This document shows, in pieces, positions 48,201 through 60,600 of a stretch of DNA of 64,000 bases (positions within the stretch are counted from its first letter, which is position 1; each line of letters opens with the position of its first letter). The notes below the pieces were generated by a model, which was not told where the DNA came from, did no database searches, and saw only the letters and a program-made list of their open reading frames with translations. Position numbers and translations under genes: made by a program. Source of the stretch: Flabesymbios commensalis (taxonomy: Eukaryota > Annelida > Polychaeta > Terebellida > Flabelligeridae); the NCBI GenBank assembly GCA_964017125.1, contig OZ024908.1, forward strand, positions 78,866,919 through 78,930,918, written 5' to 3'.

Positions 48201-51200
48201 AGGTATTCTTGTATTTTCCGTGATATTTGATCAGTAACCAGGTAATAGCAACCTACTTTATTGCACAATATGCCTACAATCATTTCTTAGCGATGCCGAC
48301 CTCCACACAATAAAAACTGTAATTATTCAAGAGCCAATTTGACAACATAAAACCTAGTCAGGTGGTCTTAACCCCCAGAGCACTGATGTCGACTACAGTA
48401 GACATTCTGTGTTTTTTATTAGCACCTGTATAACCAGTTGTTAAAAGTATAATATGTCTTCAATCATGAAACACTTGTATATTTTGGGACTTGAATTTCA
48501 CAAATCACAAAGATTTTAAGTCCTTTGAAGTTGTGTATCGCTGACTGAAAATGCTAATTGAATAGCTCTAAGGGCTAACATTTCATTGAATTGCTGGAAA
48601 CTTTACGCTGGAGATAAAATAAGTAGTCTGGTTCAATGTGAAGCAATAGTAGGCCTTCCAAGACCTACTATTGCTTCACAGTGAATCAGATGTCCTCTTC
48701 CCATACACTATTTCTGATACTGATTAACAATCATAGAATAACTTAGTTAGGCGTAGCAGTGTAGCTGGATGTTAAACCTTAACCCTTACAGCGCGGGGAT
48801 CTAATTTAGACGTCTGAATCAGATGTCTGTAGACCACGTCTTAAGTCCATCCCAGCACTGTAGGAGTAAACATATTTATAATGGCCGTATATCCATAACA
48901 TATAGGTATTCAAATGAAGTGGAAAGAGCTAACTAAGACATTTATGATGATTTCAAATTGAAGAAAACCCTTTGCTTATCTGTTTTTTTTCAAAAATATT
49001 TCAGCGTTGTAATGGTTAAACCACTAAATTGATAAATTTAAATTTTCACCCACTACCGTGAGCCACAACTTCAAATTAGTCAAATTTGCCTAATTTGAGA
49101 TCAACCATTTGCAAATCTTGATGTTTAAACACGCATTTCATTCCCAATATCAGTGATTTGATCGGCTAATAAAACAGATTAAAAACGACTATAGTCATGC
49201 TTAGCGGTGAAAGGGTTAAAATTGCATCTGTTGTGCCTCAGTCCTACATGTTGGTACCTCTGCATATTACAGTCCATCACTCCACTGTGAGATGAAACAC
49301 TTCCTGTAGCAAGTTAACCCTTAACCTGCTAAGATGTTTTATTACCCAAATAAACAACTGTTATTGGGAACAAAATTTGGGCTTAATCCTTTAAGCCCGC
49401 ACGATGCATTAAAGCATCATTTAACATCCCTGAAAACAGTCTTAATTTTCCTACAACAAAGGGTTTTAGAACGAAAATTCCCATGAAACTGGTTCACCAA
49501 TACATGGCAATTTTCTTTGCTTTTCCACCCACGTCAAGTCATCTTCATCCACTACAAGTCGAGAGTTGCGGCAGCAATTCGCGTCTTGTAGTGGATAAAG
49601 ATGACAATGGTAAATTCAGGCTTTAAAGGGTTAAACATCAAGATTTGAAATTGCTTGGTCCTAAATAAAACAAATATGGGTAATTTTCATCCACTTGAGG
49701 TTGTGGGTCGTGGTAGCGAAACACAACTTAAAGTGGGTGAAAATTTAAATTATTTAATTTAGCGCTTGAAGTGATAAACCTTGACATAAACAACTAAACT
49801 GACAGTCTAACATGAGTAGGCCAAATACACAATATTCAATTATGCACATCACATTGTGAACAGTAAATTCTCCTTGAGAATAATATTACATAGCATTTGG
49901 CTTTTACATAGCATTTACTTATATAGCATCTAAGCAACTGACAAAATCTAACATGTATGTAGGCTTGATTCTAAATAATAATATAATGTGAGATTTAATA
50001 TGGAAATTATTTAAAATATTAGCAACTGACAGTTGAACAGCATGAAAAATAAAAAGAGTTCTAACCTTGCCATCCAGAACTGAACAGTAAATTTGTGGTA
50101 ACATCGACATAAATATCACAGGTGCTTCATCAGGCCACGTACGTAAAGAAATTTCAAAAACCTGCACAATGTGCTCATTATATATTAAGTTATATAAAAC
50201 TTTTAGTTTATACTGAGAAAATTGGATTCAAACACAACAGTTAGCATTCTGACATACATAACAGAATATATGCCAGTTTGTTGAAAAAAGAAAAAATAAT
50301 GAAATATTTTTGTTTATATTAGAAAAAATAGCCAATGGCTTTAACTTTTGCCAGTTTGAATCTCACAAACGGGCCATCGTCTTTTCAACAACCATTTGAG
50401 ATCGAGTCACGAGGCTCAGATCCCCCCCCCCCCCGGCCTCATGCGACATCGAGGCCCAACCTTCATATGATCGTAATTTAACGACCAGCATAATAAAGTA
50501 CGAAAGTGGGGAAGGAGGAAGGGAATTCTGTAAAGCCATTGGCTATTTTTTCTAATATAAACAAAAATATTTCATTATTTTTTCTTTATATGTCAAAAAA
50601 ATGCCAATGGCTTTAACTTTTGCCAGAATCCAACCAAGGGAGGAGGAATCACGAAAGAGCTTATTCCTAATTTTAAGTTCTTTGATCCATATAACATTCA
50701 ATACTCAACGTAACTATATTAGATTGAGTATAAAATTTCTCCCATATTCACTATGCACGGCAAGCCTCCTGATGAGCCGTAGAAGGTAAAGAGATTCAGT
50801 GTTCTACCTGAACTCTTGGCTAACCTAATAAAATCTATTTGTTTACTATCCTCATCCATCCATTTTTATTTATAAAATATACATTGTTGTGAGGTCCGTT
50901 AACTATTAACGGCAACCGGATCTCACAACCTCCTGGAGGGAAATTCCCTTCCAGCAGGATGTACATGCATTCAAGTGATTGTAAATCGAACATAAATGTT
51001 CAGAATTACGGAACTGTACAACTGACTAAAGTATGTATGTTCCTTCAAATTATTTAACAGCTGAAACAGTAATTTAATAAACACTGGGTCGCATTAGTTA
51101 AAGAAGGATGTTAAACACATCCACAAGAAGTCCTACGTTAGTAGTCCTTCACTCACAAACCTAAGTTTATATATATACAGTTCACTTCCTTTTGGAAGAT

Positions 51201-51574
51201 AACTTTGTAGATCACTACTCCATTCTCCTCGACAAGAGGGAATTTTTGACAACCCCGAACATATCCCTTCAAACAAAAACAAAACCATTGATATGTTCTT
51301 ATTCAAATTAGATGTAAGATCAAGTCCTGATGGTATGTAGTTCCAATCACGGCTTGAGGTGGAAACTCCGCCACCTAATCATCTAATGTTCCTTGAACGT
51401 GCAACCTGAGTAAGTTGAGCACTTCATTTCAAATATCCTCTTATTCTTTGTCTGAGGTATTCAAGGAATATCCCATTTAATCATTTCCTATAATAACAAT
51501 AGCTATATGATTTTGTTATTCACTTATTCCATTATCTCTTTAGTTGTCACTTGGTTTGTAATTCTCATACTTTT

Positions 51575-51612
<38 letters not shown>

Positions 51613-54600
51613 CAGAAAGTGTTCTACTTTGTAGGACCATTTTACCATTTTTATCTAGAAGAATATTCTTCTCAACAAGGTAGTGTTGAGATAAATTATT
51701 CTATAATTATATTCATACACATCAAGAGGTTGAATTAATTCATACTATCCCTAACTTTAAGGAATTCTAATTCTGTATGACATGGTTATATTTTATAACC
51801 TTACAACCCTTTTATTTTCGACACACTCACAATTTTGTGATATGTCAATAGAAAAACAAAATTCTCGACATGTCCTCATTTGTTAAAGAGTTATTCATCA
51901 ATCTCTTGATTTTAAATCTTGATCCGTCATAAAAGGGCAACTCTATAGGTATTATTCTTAACCTATAATTGTTTAACTCTGCTTCATACATACCCCAGAA
52001 TCCTAACCCAAGGTAAAATTCTGGTCCCTAGCAGAGTTTCCCACATAAAATTTTTATATTTTAATTAAATCCTTGTCAAACAATTATTCTTTGACCCTTC
52101 AGGAGACATATCCACATAAGAATTATGTCTTAGTCTCCTAATAATTCAATGGATCCAAGTATAAACAATAACTTGTTAACTTTAGGAATTGTCGAAAGAA
52201 CAATTCCTCCGAATGTTTAAACTTCTAAGGACGAGGAGTAATTTACACCCCCTCTTTTTTTTTAGGATTGAATCGCATTGATCCACCCCAAAATTTATAA
52301 CATCCATGAAACTTAGAAATTAGTTAGTTTCATAAATAACTAAATTATTTATTAGACCAACTTGTGACTTCATTGAATAATTGACTTAACAACTAAGTCA
52401 ATTATCATTTAAACAATTACTCTACCTCATACAATTTGTTACTGAAGAAGAACATTACCCTAACCCTTCCTCCTCAATTAATAGTAATTTAGACATCAGT
52501 CTTAATGACATTTGACCACGATTCCTCAAGAATGAAAGACCTCTTTGAATGGGGCTTTTCCTACCTGATTATTCAAGATCACATATAGAAGGAAGAGAAC
52601 TTAATGTTCATCATTCCAATAACAAATCAATTCAGGTCTTGAGGTTCGTGAAGAGGAAGCCTTCAAGTAACCCCTCTTTCAGACAAATTCAAGAGGATGT
52701 GAAGAGTATAAAAAAATTCATACTAAATTTTTCTACTACTTCAATCTCATTTTATAATAAGTCACTTCTTCCTTAATATTCTTCCTAACCCAGTTTCAAT
52801 TAACTTAACTGGAACTGGTTAGTCTAAAATAATACTCATAGATTCACCATCTTGGAGATCTAATAACCATACATTATTCAGGAGTAGCCTCAAGAGCGAC
52901 ATACCTGAATATCCAAAGGAATACCATATTTTTAATGGTTATTCATAAATACAATTATATTAAAGTGATCTGATCCCAATCAGATCTTAGCCTTAAATAA
53001 TTCAAAAAAGTCTATGATTACATTCATTGACTCTCTATAACTTAGTCATTAAATCCCAAAGTTCACTTTTTCATGGATTATCTATGACCGTTATCTTTGT
53101 AGGATTTATTCCACAGTCCCCGATGTTATTACATCAAGGAATGACTTCCGAATCTCGGAGGAATAAAATATCAATTAACCATTAGAGAGGGGAACATGCC
53201 CCAAGATACCCTTATCGTAGACTTATCCACTATATATACTTAGGAAACTTCCAAATATGGAAAAATGTCAATATATACTACTGATCATATTATTGCACTC
53301 CATTATTCAATAACGTCAGAAAGTAAGGATTATAAATAAATCCTTACTTACTGTATTCCAACGTTTCCCCTTATAAGTTTATACCGGATGACCACGTCAA
53401 CTGATGTATAACTAAATCAGGCGAAATTTTTTTTTTATCCTTATTTTCCAAAAAATTTCTCGACTTCCTTCGGAATCCCTAATTCCTACCGGAAGAATCA
53501 ATTCTTAATATCCTATTGGTATTCTGCCAAACAGGAATTATCATTGAAACATCAGATTCTTTATTAGTACTGTAAATATAAAGACTGTCTCCCTCCTAGT
53601 GGACAGTCCTTAATATGTGCTATATTTTCACTCTGACTCTCCAGAGTTTCTCTCAATTTTGTAATTAAATTACAGATTTGGGAAATGAATCTCTGAATCA
53701 CTTTGTTAATCAATCTATCTTTGTAGATACTAAAATATTGATAAAAGTGTTTCCCACCAAGTTATACTAACTCAGGAACAGAAAGGCCATCATATGCTTC
53801 TCTGCTCCAGAGATCATATTTCCAATTACTCATGTCGCAACATGTGATATCGCACATCTTATTATTTAATCAGTATCTTGCATGATCCGGAGTTATATCT
53901 AGAGACAGTAATAACGATATACAGGCTTTCTCCTTGTATATTTTCATTATTAACTTTAAGAATCTCTAAGTTTATACACATGTATATTACAGACTCTATC
54001 CAGATTTTACTCAATTATCATGATATAACTGGCCCGAAGTCCTGTTTTCCAGAATCTCCCCAGAAAGAAATCAACAACCCCATAATTTCGGGGTTAATAA
54101 ATTTCATTTAATTTATAATGAGAGACAAGTGTTGTAAAGGTGTCTAACACTGATATAACCTTCTGAGTCCAACCACGAGCAGTAGCTTAGCGGAGGACAC
54201 AATCCTTTGGACTAATGAGATATTCTAATTCAATTATGAATTTCAAGAACTTTTAGCCAGTTCATACCCATATTCTTCACCCAATTTCATCAAATTTGCA
54301 TGAATCAGACCTATTGATCACCCACTGGGAGTCATATAAAATCTGAAGGTGAAGATCTTCAAAAGAAGAACAATAATTCACTTAGAGATAAAATCCAAAC
54401 CTTTTGAGGAAAGTAAGAGGGGTTAAAACCATCTCAGTATTTACCCACTCAAGATGTTTACCATATCTTGTTAAAAATAACAGGTATACTTCCCTGCAAT
54501 TAGAACTGGTAAACCCAGTTACGAAACTTTCAGGGAGAATCTGTTCTCTCCAACTTTCCTCCCTGGATTATTAATCTCAATCTCTTAAGGAATTAAATCT

Positions 54601-57600
54601 TCCTTCAAGGGTTCGGTGGAAGGCTTCATTAGAAGCCTTTACAGGTAAACTCCTCTTAAAGAAGTTTACACTTAGACCCAATTACCAGTCAATCAGTCTC
54701 ACTTATAGTAGTGCCATGGCAATCTACTGAAATAAGAAATTATTTATTTATAGACTGCACCACCAATATCAGGGAATAATTTGTCTGGTGTAGTTTCCCA
54801 ATTTGCCACATAACTATGTGCAAAATCTACACTTTAATACTTTGTTGCAGCAGTTTCCCACATGCAGAATAGTAGCTTGGTATATGCTCATATGGTAAAC
54901 TGCTGCACAATTTCCTTAAACAAATTATTCCGTGTACAGTACAGAGATATCTTGGAAAACACTAGAAATCAATCAATAGTATGAGTAGTTTCCTACTACA
55001 TCCCCTGTAGGGAAACTATTCATTATTTCCCTCTGTACGTTGGTCTAATCTGCTAGCATCTGACCAAAGCCTGTGCTGTATTCCAACCTGAAATCAATTC
55101 ACTGACCTGGTGGAATACCAGAATGTTCCAATCCGTGCGAAAGCACGTAATAAATCTCCAGTACAAATCTGAAGACAAGAACATTCTATGGACGTGGTAT
55201 TATCCATGTCCTGCAGAAACCGGACCCTTAACTCTTTAAGTCCCATAAACCGCTCATAGCGGTTTAAAATCATCAGATTACTGAAACCTGCACATAATGG
55301 TTTCCTTCTTCATAAATAATACAGTAAAACTGTATTTTCCTGACAAATATAACTAGGACTGAAAAAGTTAATGGTCCGGACCGGTTTAACCCGGGTACGA
55401 GTACTTAACCCGTACGAACTCGTAACACCCTATGGGATAGGAGCTTTTATAGCAACCGACCTTCTTATTAACTTTATCACCAAATAGCAATTATTATGGT
55501 ATGCGAATTACTCGCTAGAAGGAATTGGAGCATGCTCTTAATTGATTATTTTATCAAACCATCCCTGGTGGAGGCAAAGCCCCACCGGGAGCGGCCGTAA
55601 CCGAATCCGATGGGGTGAGGATCCGGAAGGTAGTGCGTAAACCTGTACGCTCCACTCTAACACAGAACACACTCCTCGAGTTCTGGGGATAGATATTTCT
55701 TTACCCCAACTGTGATTCCCTTGGGAACCGCAGATTTTCCTGAAATAGATATATTAATTATTTCTTAACAGTTCAATGTTTATAACAATTCTGCTCTAAA
55801 ACAAATAATAATAATTATTTGCTCATTTATTTAATATTATTGAGTGATAATTATAACCTCAATTATTAATGTTCTTATAAACCTAAATATAAATTTATAT
55901 TTAAATGATATATAAACAGAATTATTAATAACACAAATTACAAATTATAATCTCCAGGGAAATTCTATATCCCCTGGTAATTTATATGTACCATAAACCA
56001 ATTCACTATGATTCACAATCAACATTATCATTATAAATATTACAGGACTTTTTAATTTCATGTTTAGACTAAATATAAAGTCTACCAGACTGCAGTCCTT
56101 CTTGATTGGTTTATCTCCATAAAAAAAAATTACTCTCCTTTTACACAAAATCACTAGTTTAATACTAGTAAATAATTCTCATTAATATTCATATTTATAA
56201 TTAATTGATATATACTCTAAATGATAGAATCATCCAAATCTTCATTGACTGAAAAATATTGTATTCACACTAAGTCAATTGATTACCCCTGTAATTAGCG
56301 AGATATAGTACTGTGACTGTGTCATTAGACACGAACAGACATGACATGCTTAATACATACATGACATTGTTGTCATGTGTACAATTCTTTATCGTACAAA
56401 CCATTTAGAAAATAAGTGCAGATGAATTAGGTCTAGACTACCATAGACAGAAATTCGTCTCTATCGCTGGCTGCCCGGCGTTCACCCCTTGCGGTAAATT
56501 GCCGGGACTGACGTCGTTAATGTCGGCCAACTGCACTGATAGACATGTACTGACCACTTGCTAATACAGACCATCAATACGCTCAAGTGTACAGAATACT
56601 ATACAGTCACACCCATCTCAACTCAAGTATACCTGTATGCTGTGGATGTGTGTTCCACGGCATGGTTTACTGAGATAGGATAATTATTCTGATTTTGATT
56701 TAACCAAAATACCAATTCAGATTTAATAATTTACAAAATCGTTCCAAGGGACTAAACAATCCCTAAAGCTATGAATTGAAGCGTAACCACACGACAATAT
56801 CATAACGCACACTACGTGTTAAAGAGGTGTACTATAGGCCTAGCCTGTACACTTCCCACCGGCTCCATCATGACATAGCAGTAATGGCGACAGCCATGCT
56901 CATCAGACGGACCACCGTTCAACTATCTTCGACTCAAAATCTAATGATTGATTAAATCAATAATCTAATCCGACCAGGTCTTTATTCCTGAGACGGTAAT
57001 CTCTTCAAATTGAACCTAAAAATTAGGTAAGCACTAGCGTTATTAGCACTTTATTACAGAGATTTCTAAGATTAAATTTAACTTAGCTCTGTCGATGGCT
57101 CGTGAAATTTTCATATGAAGGTTGGGCCTCGATGTCGCATGAGGCCGGGGGGGGGGGGGGATCTGAGCCTCGTGACTCGATCTCAAATGGTTGTTGAAAA
57201 GACGATGGCCCGTTTGTGAGATTCAAACTGGCAAAAGTTAAAGCCATTGGCATTTTTTTTATATAAATATACATTTTGTTATATATTTCGAACATGGATT
57301 TAACCCTTTCAGTGCTGGCTAAACCCATAACATATGTATTCAAATGAAGCGGAAAGAGCTAACTTATGATCACTTCAAACTGCAGTGTATAATAAACATT
57401 GGAAAGTCAGTGCTAGACAATTTGCAACAAGCGACTGATGTGTGGATAATGCCTAATGTTTTTAAAACATGTATAGCAATAACAGGATTTTTGAAGCCGT
57501 ATTACTATTAATATCACTTTTCCAACATGACCGTCACAAATCTTTGAAATATCTTGATTATTTGTCACCAATTATAACAAACGCCTACATGTCTATTTGT

Positions 57601-60600
57601 TGGTCGTCTTATTTTCTACGGCATATGCTCAATACACTTTTAGGCTAATCCTGTAATTGTTATACATGTTTAAAAAACATTAGGCATTATCGATACATTA
57701 GTCACTTGTGGCAAATTGTCTAACACTAATTTTCCAATGTTTAATATTAAAAATGAACTTTATAAACAGCAAAGAGAAGACATTGAAACAAGGTTGGTTA
57801 AATGTTGGTCCAGTGTCTTAGATGGTAGGCTAACATTAAACCATCATTGGTTCCACGTCTTGTGTTTGCTGGGTATCTCACCTTATATATCATGAGAACT
57901 CCTTCACTGCGGAGATCTGTCACCAGATTTGTCAAAGACTTCACTATACTTGTCCCCCATTTCTAAGAACATTAGAAATAGATTATTTGAATAATAGAGC
58001 TCTAGATATAGCCTATAAGATATATCTATCAGACAAGTCTACATTCTAAGGTACATATTTTTAATATACATATCATGGAGGGAACACACATTTTGTTTTC
58101 TAGTAATGGTCTAGTTATCTGGCACATTTTGTCAGATATCAGGCATATCAAAGTTAATTATTGCCGATATTATACTTCCTGCAAAAAATCACAGCTTTTT
58201 TGAAAGTGTTCTTTAATTTAGATATGATATCTACATATATACAAACCTGTAAAAACTGTTTTGGCTCCAATAGTATATATGTTTCCACAATCTTTAGGCA
58301 CAGCTTTAAAGTTTCTGTACCTTTTTCTATGGCAAGAAAAAGGTATAGGAATAATATTAATGCATATTAATATATTAAGATCATGCCCATAAATGCAATT
58401 GTAAGGTTAGTAGTCCTTTAGTCAAAAACTTTTTACATTAGCGTCCGGAAACTGACAATTTTGGATGATTTACCTACGGTTTTTGGCCACCAGAGCGCCG
58501 ATAACGGGCCGATTTTTGTGAAAAACTAATCAGGTCTGGCCCTAACCCCCATGAGTGTTAGTGCCAAGTTAGAAGTTGATTGGTCGAGAAACTTTCACCA
58601 TATTGCCCGGAAACGAAGTGTTACAGACGACAGACAACGGCATTTATAGAGCTGCTAGGTCGCAGCTAAAAATATAATCAAGACTAAAAACTAGAAAATG
58701 TGTTCTAGTCAGGATTCAGATGAAAGTGAACAGTTATTTTCTTGCACACACAAAAAAAACATTGGTGAATGGGAATGTTTTCAGCAGGAAAACATTAAAA
58801 ACATCTACAGAATCATTTGCTAGGTATTGCCACCTTATGTTCAATGACTTTTAATGATCATAAAAAATATTCTTTTATTTAATGACAATTAAGGATTTTC
58901 AGGAACCTGGTATTCTGTTCAAAGAGTGCAAAATGTGAATAACAATTGTCTGTAACAACATTGCACATACCTAGAAGATGTGGCATGTTCGCGTAGAGAT
59001 TTAGTAGGTCAGGAGTGAGGGTATTTGTACAATAGAGTGTGTTAAGCCAGAGGTCCAAGCCGTCCTCACACAGGTAAACATGGGGCTCCTTGTTCACATC
59101 TGTACTCAGCTGTATCACAGGCAAGAGAAAGTCAAACATCTCAACACATAGTCCACCAAGTCCCTACAAAATAAACAACATCAAATAGACAAATAATTCT
59201 AGAATGTGGAAATGACAAAAACGATTGTATCCGCACGCATGCCATGACATTGTAGACTTGTGTAATCTTAAAGTGAGTACATTTTATGCATATATCATGA
59301 TTGTGATAAAAACATAGGCCTACTAATTATTATTTTCCATAGGCCTAATAATAAATAAAAAAAACTAAAGTCTAAAGTGCCAGGTTATACATGTATGTAA
59401 CAGTGACTGGTAATGTGGGCACAAAACAAGGTTGCATTTATTTACTATATTTCTTGAAGTTGTATGATGAATCGTGAAATTGTCAAAGAGTATATCATGT
59501 ATGTCGGCAAACAAGATCTTAACCTTTTGCCTGCTAATCCCGACCATAGTCGTTTTTATTTTTATTTTAGTAGTCGATTAAATCACTGCTATTGGGAATG
59601 AAATGGTTATTAAAACATCAAGATTCGTAAATGTTTGGTCTCAAATTAAACAAATATAAGTAATTTTCACCCAATTGAAATTGTGGATCACAGTAGCGAG
59701 ACGCAACTTCAAGTGGGTTAACATGTAAATTATTTAATTTAGCGGTTTAACATATATGTATCGATGTTTATGTAATCTATGCATACAATATTATTGTTGA
59801 CAGTACAGCAGTACGCAATCACAACAGGAGCATTCACCCGAAGCTGTTCCATGTTGGCCCAGAGTCGAAGACTATGGGCCAACATTGAAACAGCATTGGG
59901 TGAATACCATGTGTTTGCTGGGTCCTCTCGTTCATGGACAGCCACCCTCGGGACACAGGAGAAGTGGCCTTTCAAGAGGTACACAGGACATTTATCCAAA
60001 TTAATAACCATTAACCCTTATAAAGCTGAAATATCTTTGTACAAACCATTTGAAATCATCATAAATATCTTTGTATAAACCATTTGAAATCATCATAAAT
60101 GTCTTTGTTTATAAACAATTTAAAATCATCATAAATGTCTTTGTTTGCTCTTTCTACTTCATTTGAATACCTATGTTATGTGTGTACGACCATTATAAAT
60201 ATTTATTTATTTCAGTGCGAGATCGACTTTAGACGTTAGAATCTGTCTCAAGTCAGTCCACACACTGAAAGGGTTAAATCACAGTTTCCTACCTGTACTA
60301 ATACTGTCAATGTTGTTAGAATAGCGCAGCGTAACATATCGTGATCTTCTGATTCCTGCCATAATGACGGTAGATACTGAATGAGAGCACCTGCGTGAGG
60401 TCTGATCTTTATCGTCATACGCTCAATAACATAAGACATCACATTCAATACTTGCATCTGGAATCAAGGACAAAACTTTTAGTAATATTCAAACAATGTG
60501 AATTATATCTTCTGAAAGGAAAAAGCAACAGTGATAGTATAATGTTATATCAGAATGATCTATTACTAAAAATAGTTGAACTTTTTTTATAACACTACAT

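Larger units (their letters stand above)
50601..57253. mobile_element. Large AT-rich fossil element inside an IPO11 intron
   Basis: About 6.65 kb of AT-rich sequence lies between ATGCCAATGGCTTTAACTTT (50601) and its inverse (ending near 57253). The right 141 bp (57111-57251) match inverted sequence at 50331-50470, just outside the left tip. No intact long protein frame is present. Faint retroelement-like translation on the reverse strand near 54.3-54.5 kb suggests an old retroelement, perhaps tyrosine-recombinase (DIRS) type, but I cannot assign a family. It looks thoroughly broken and old, since two MITEs have inserted into it (54768-54933 and 55228-55371). A long T run is at about 51571-51610. 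Confidence 0.5.

Noticed and set aside
50162-57881. Horizontal transfer from a symbiont or organelle, suggested by the unusual composition
   Set aside because: The block has inverted transposon-like edges, lies within an intron, and carries MITEs of the host genome; no bacterial or organellar gene is recognisable.
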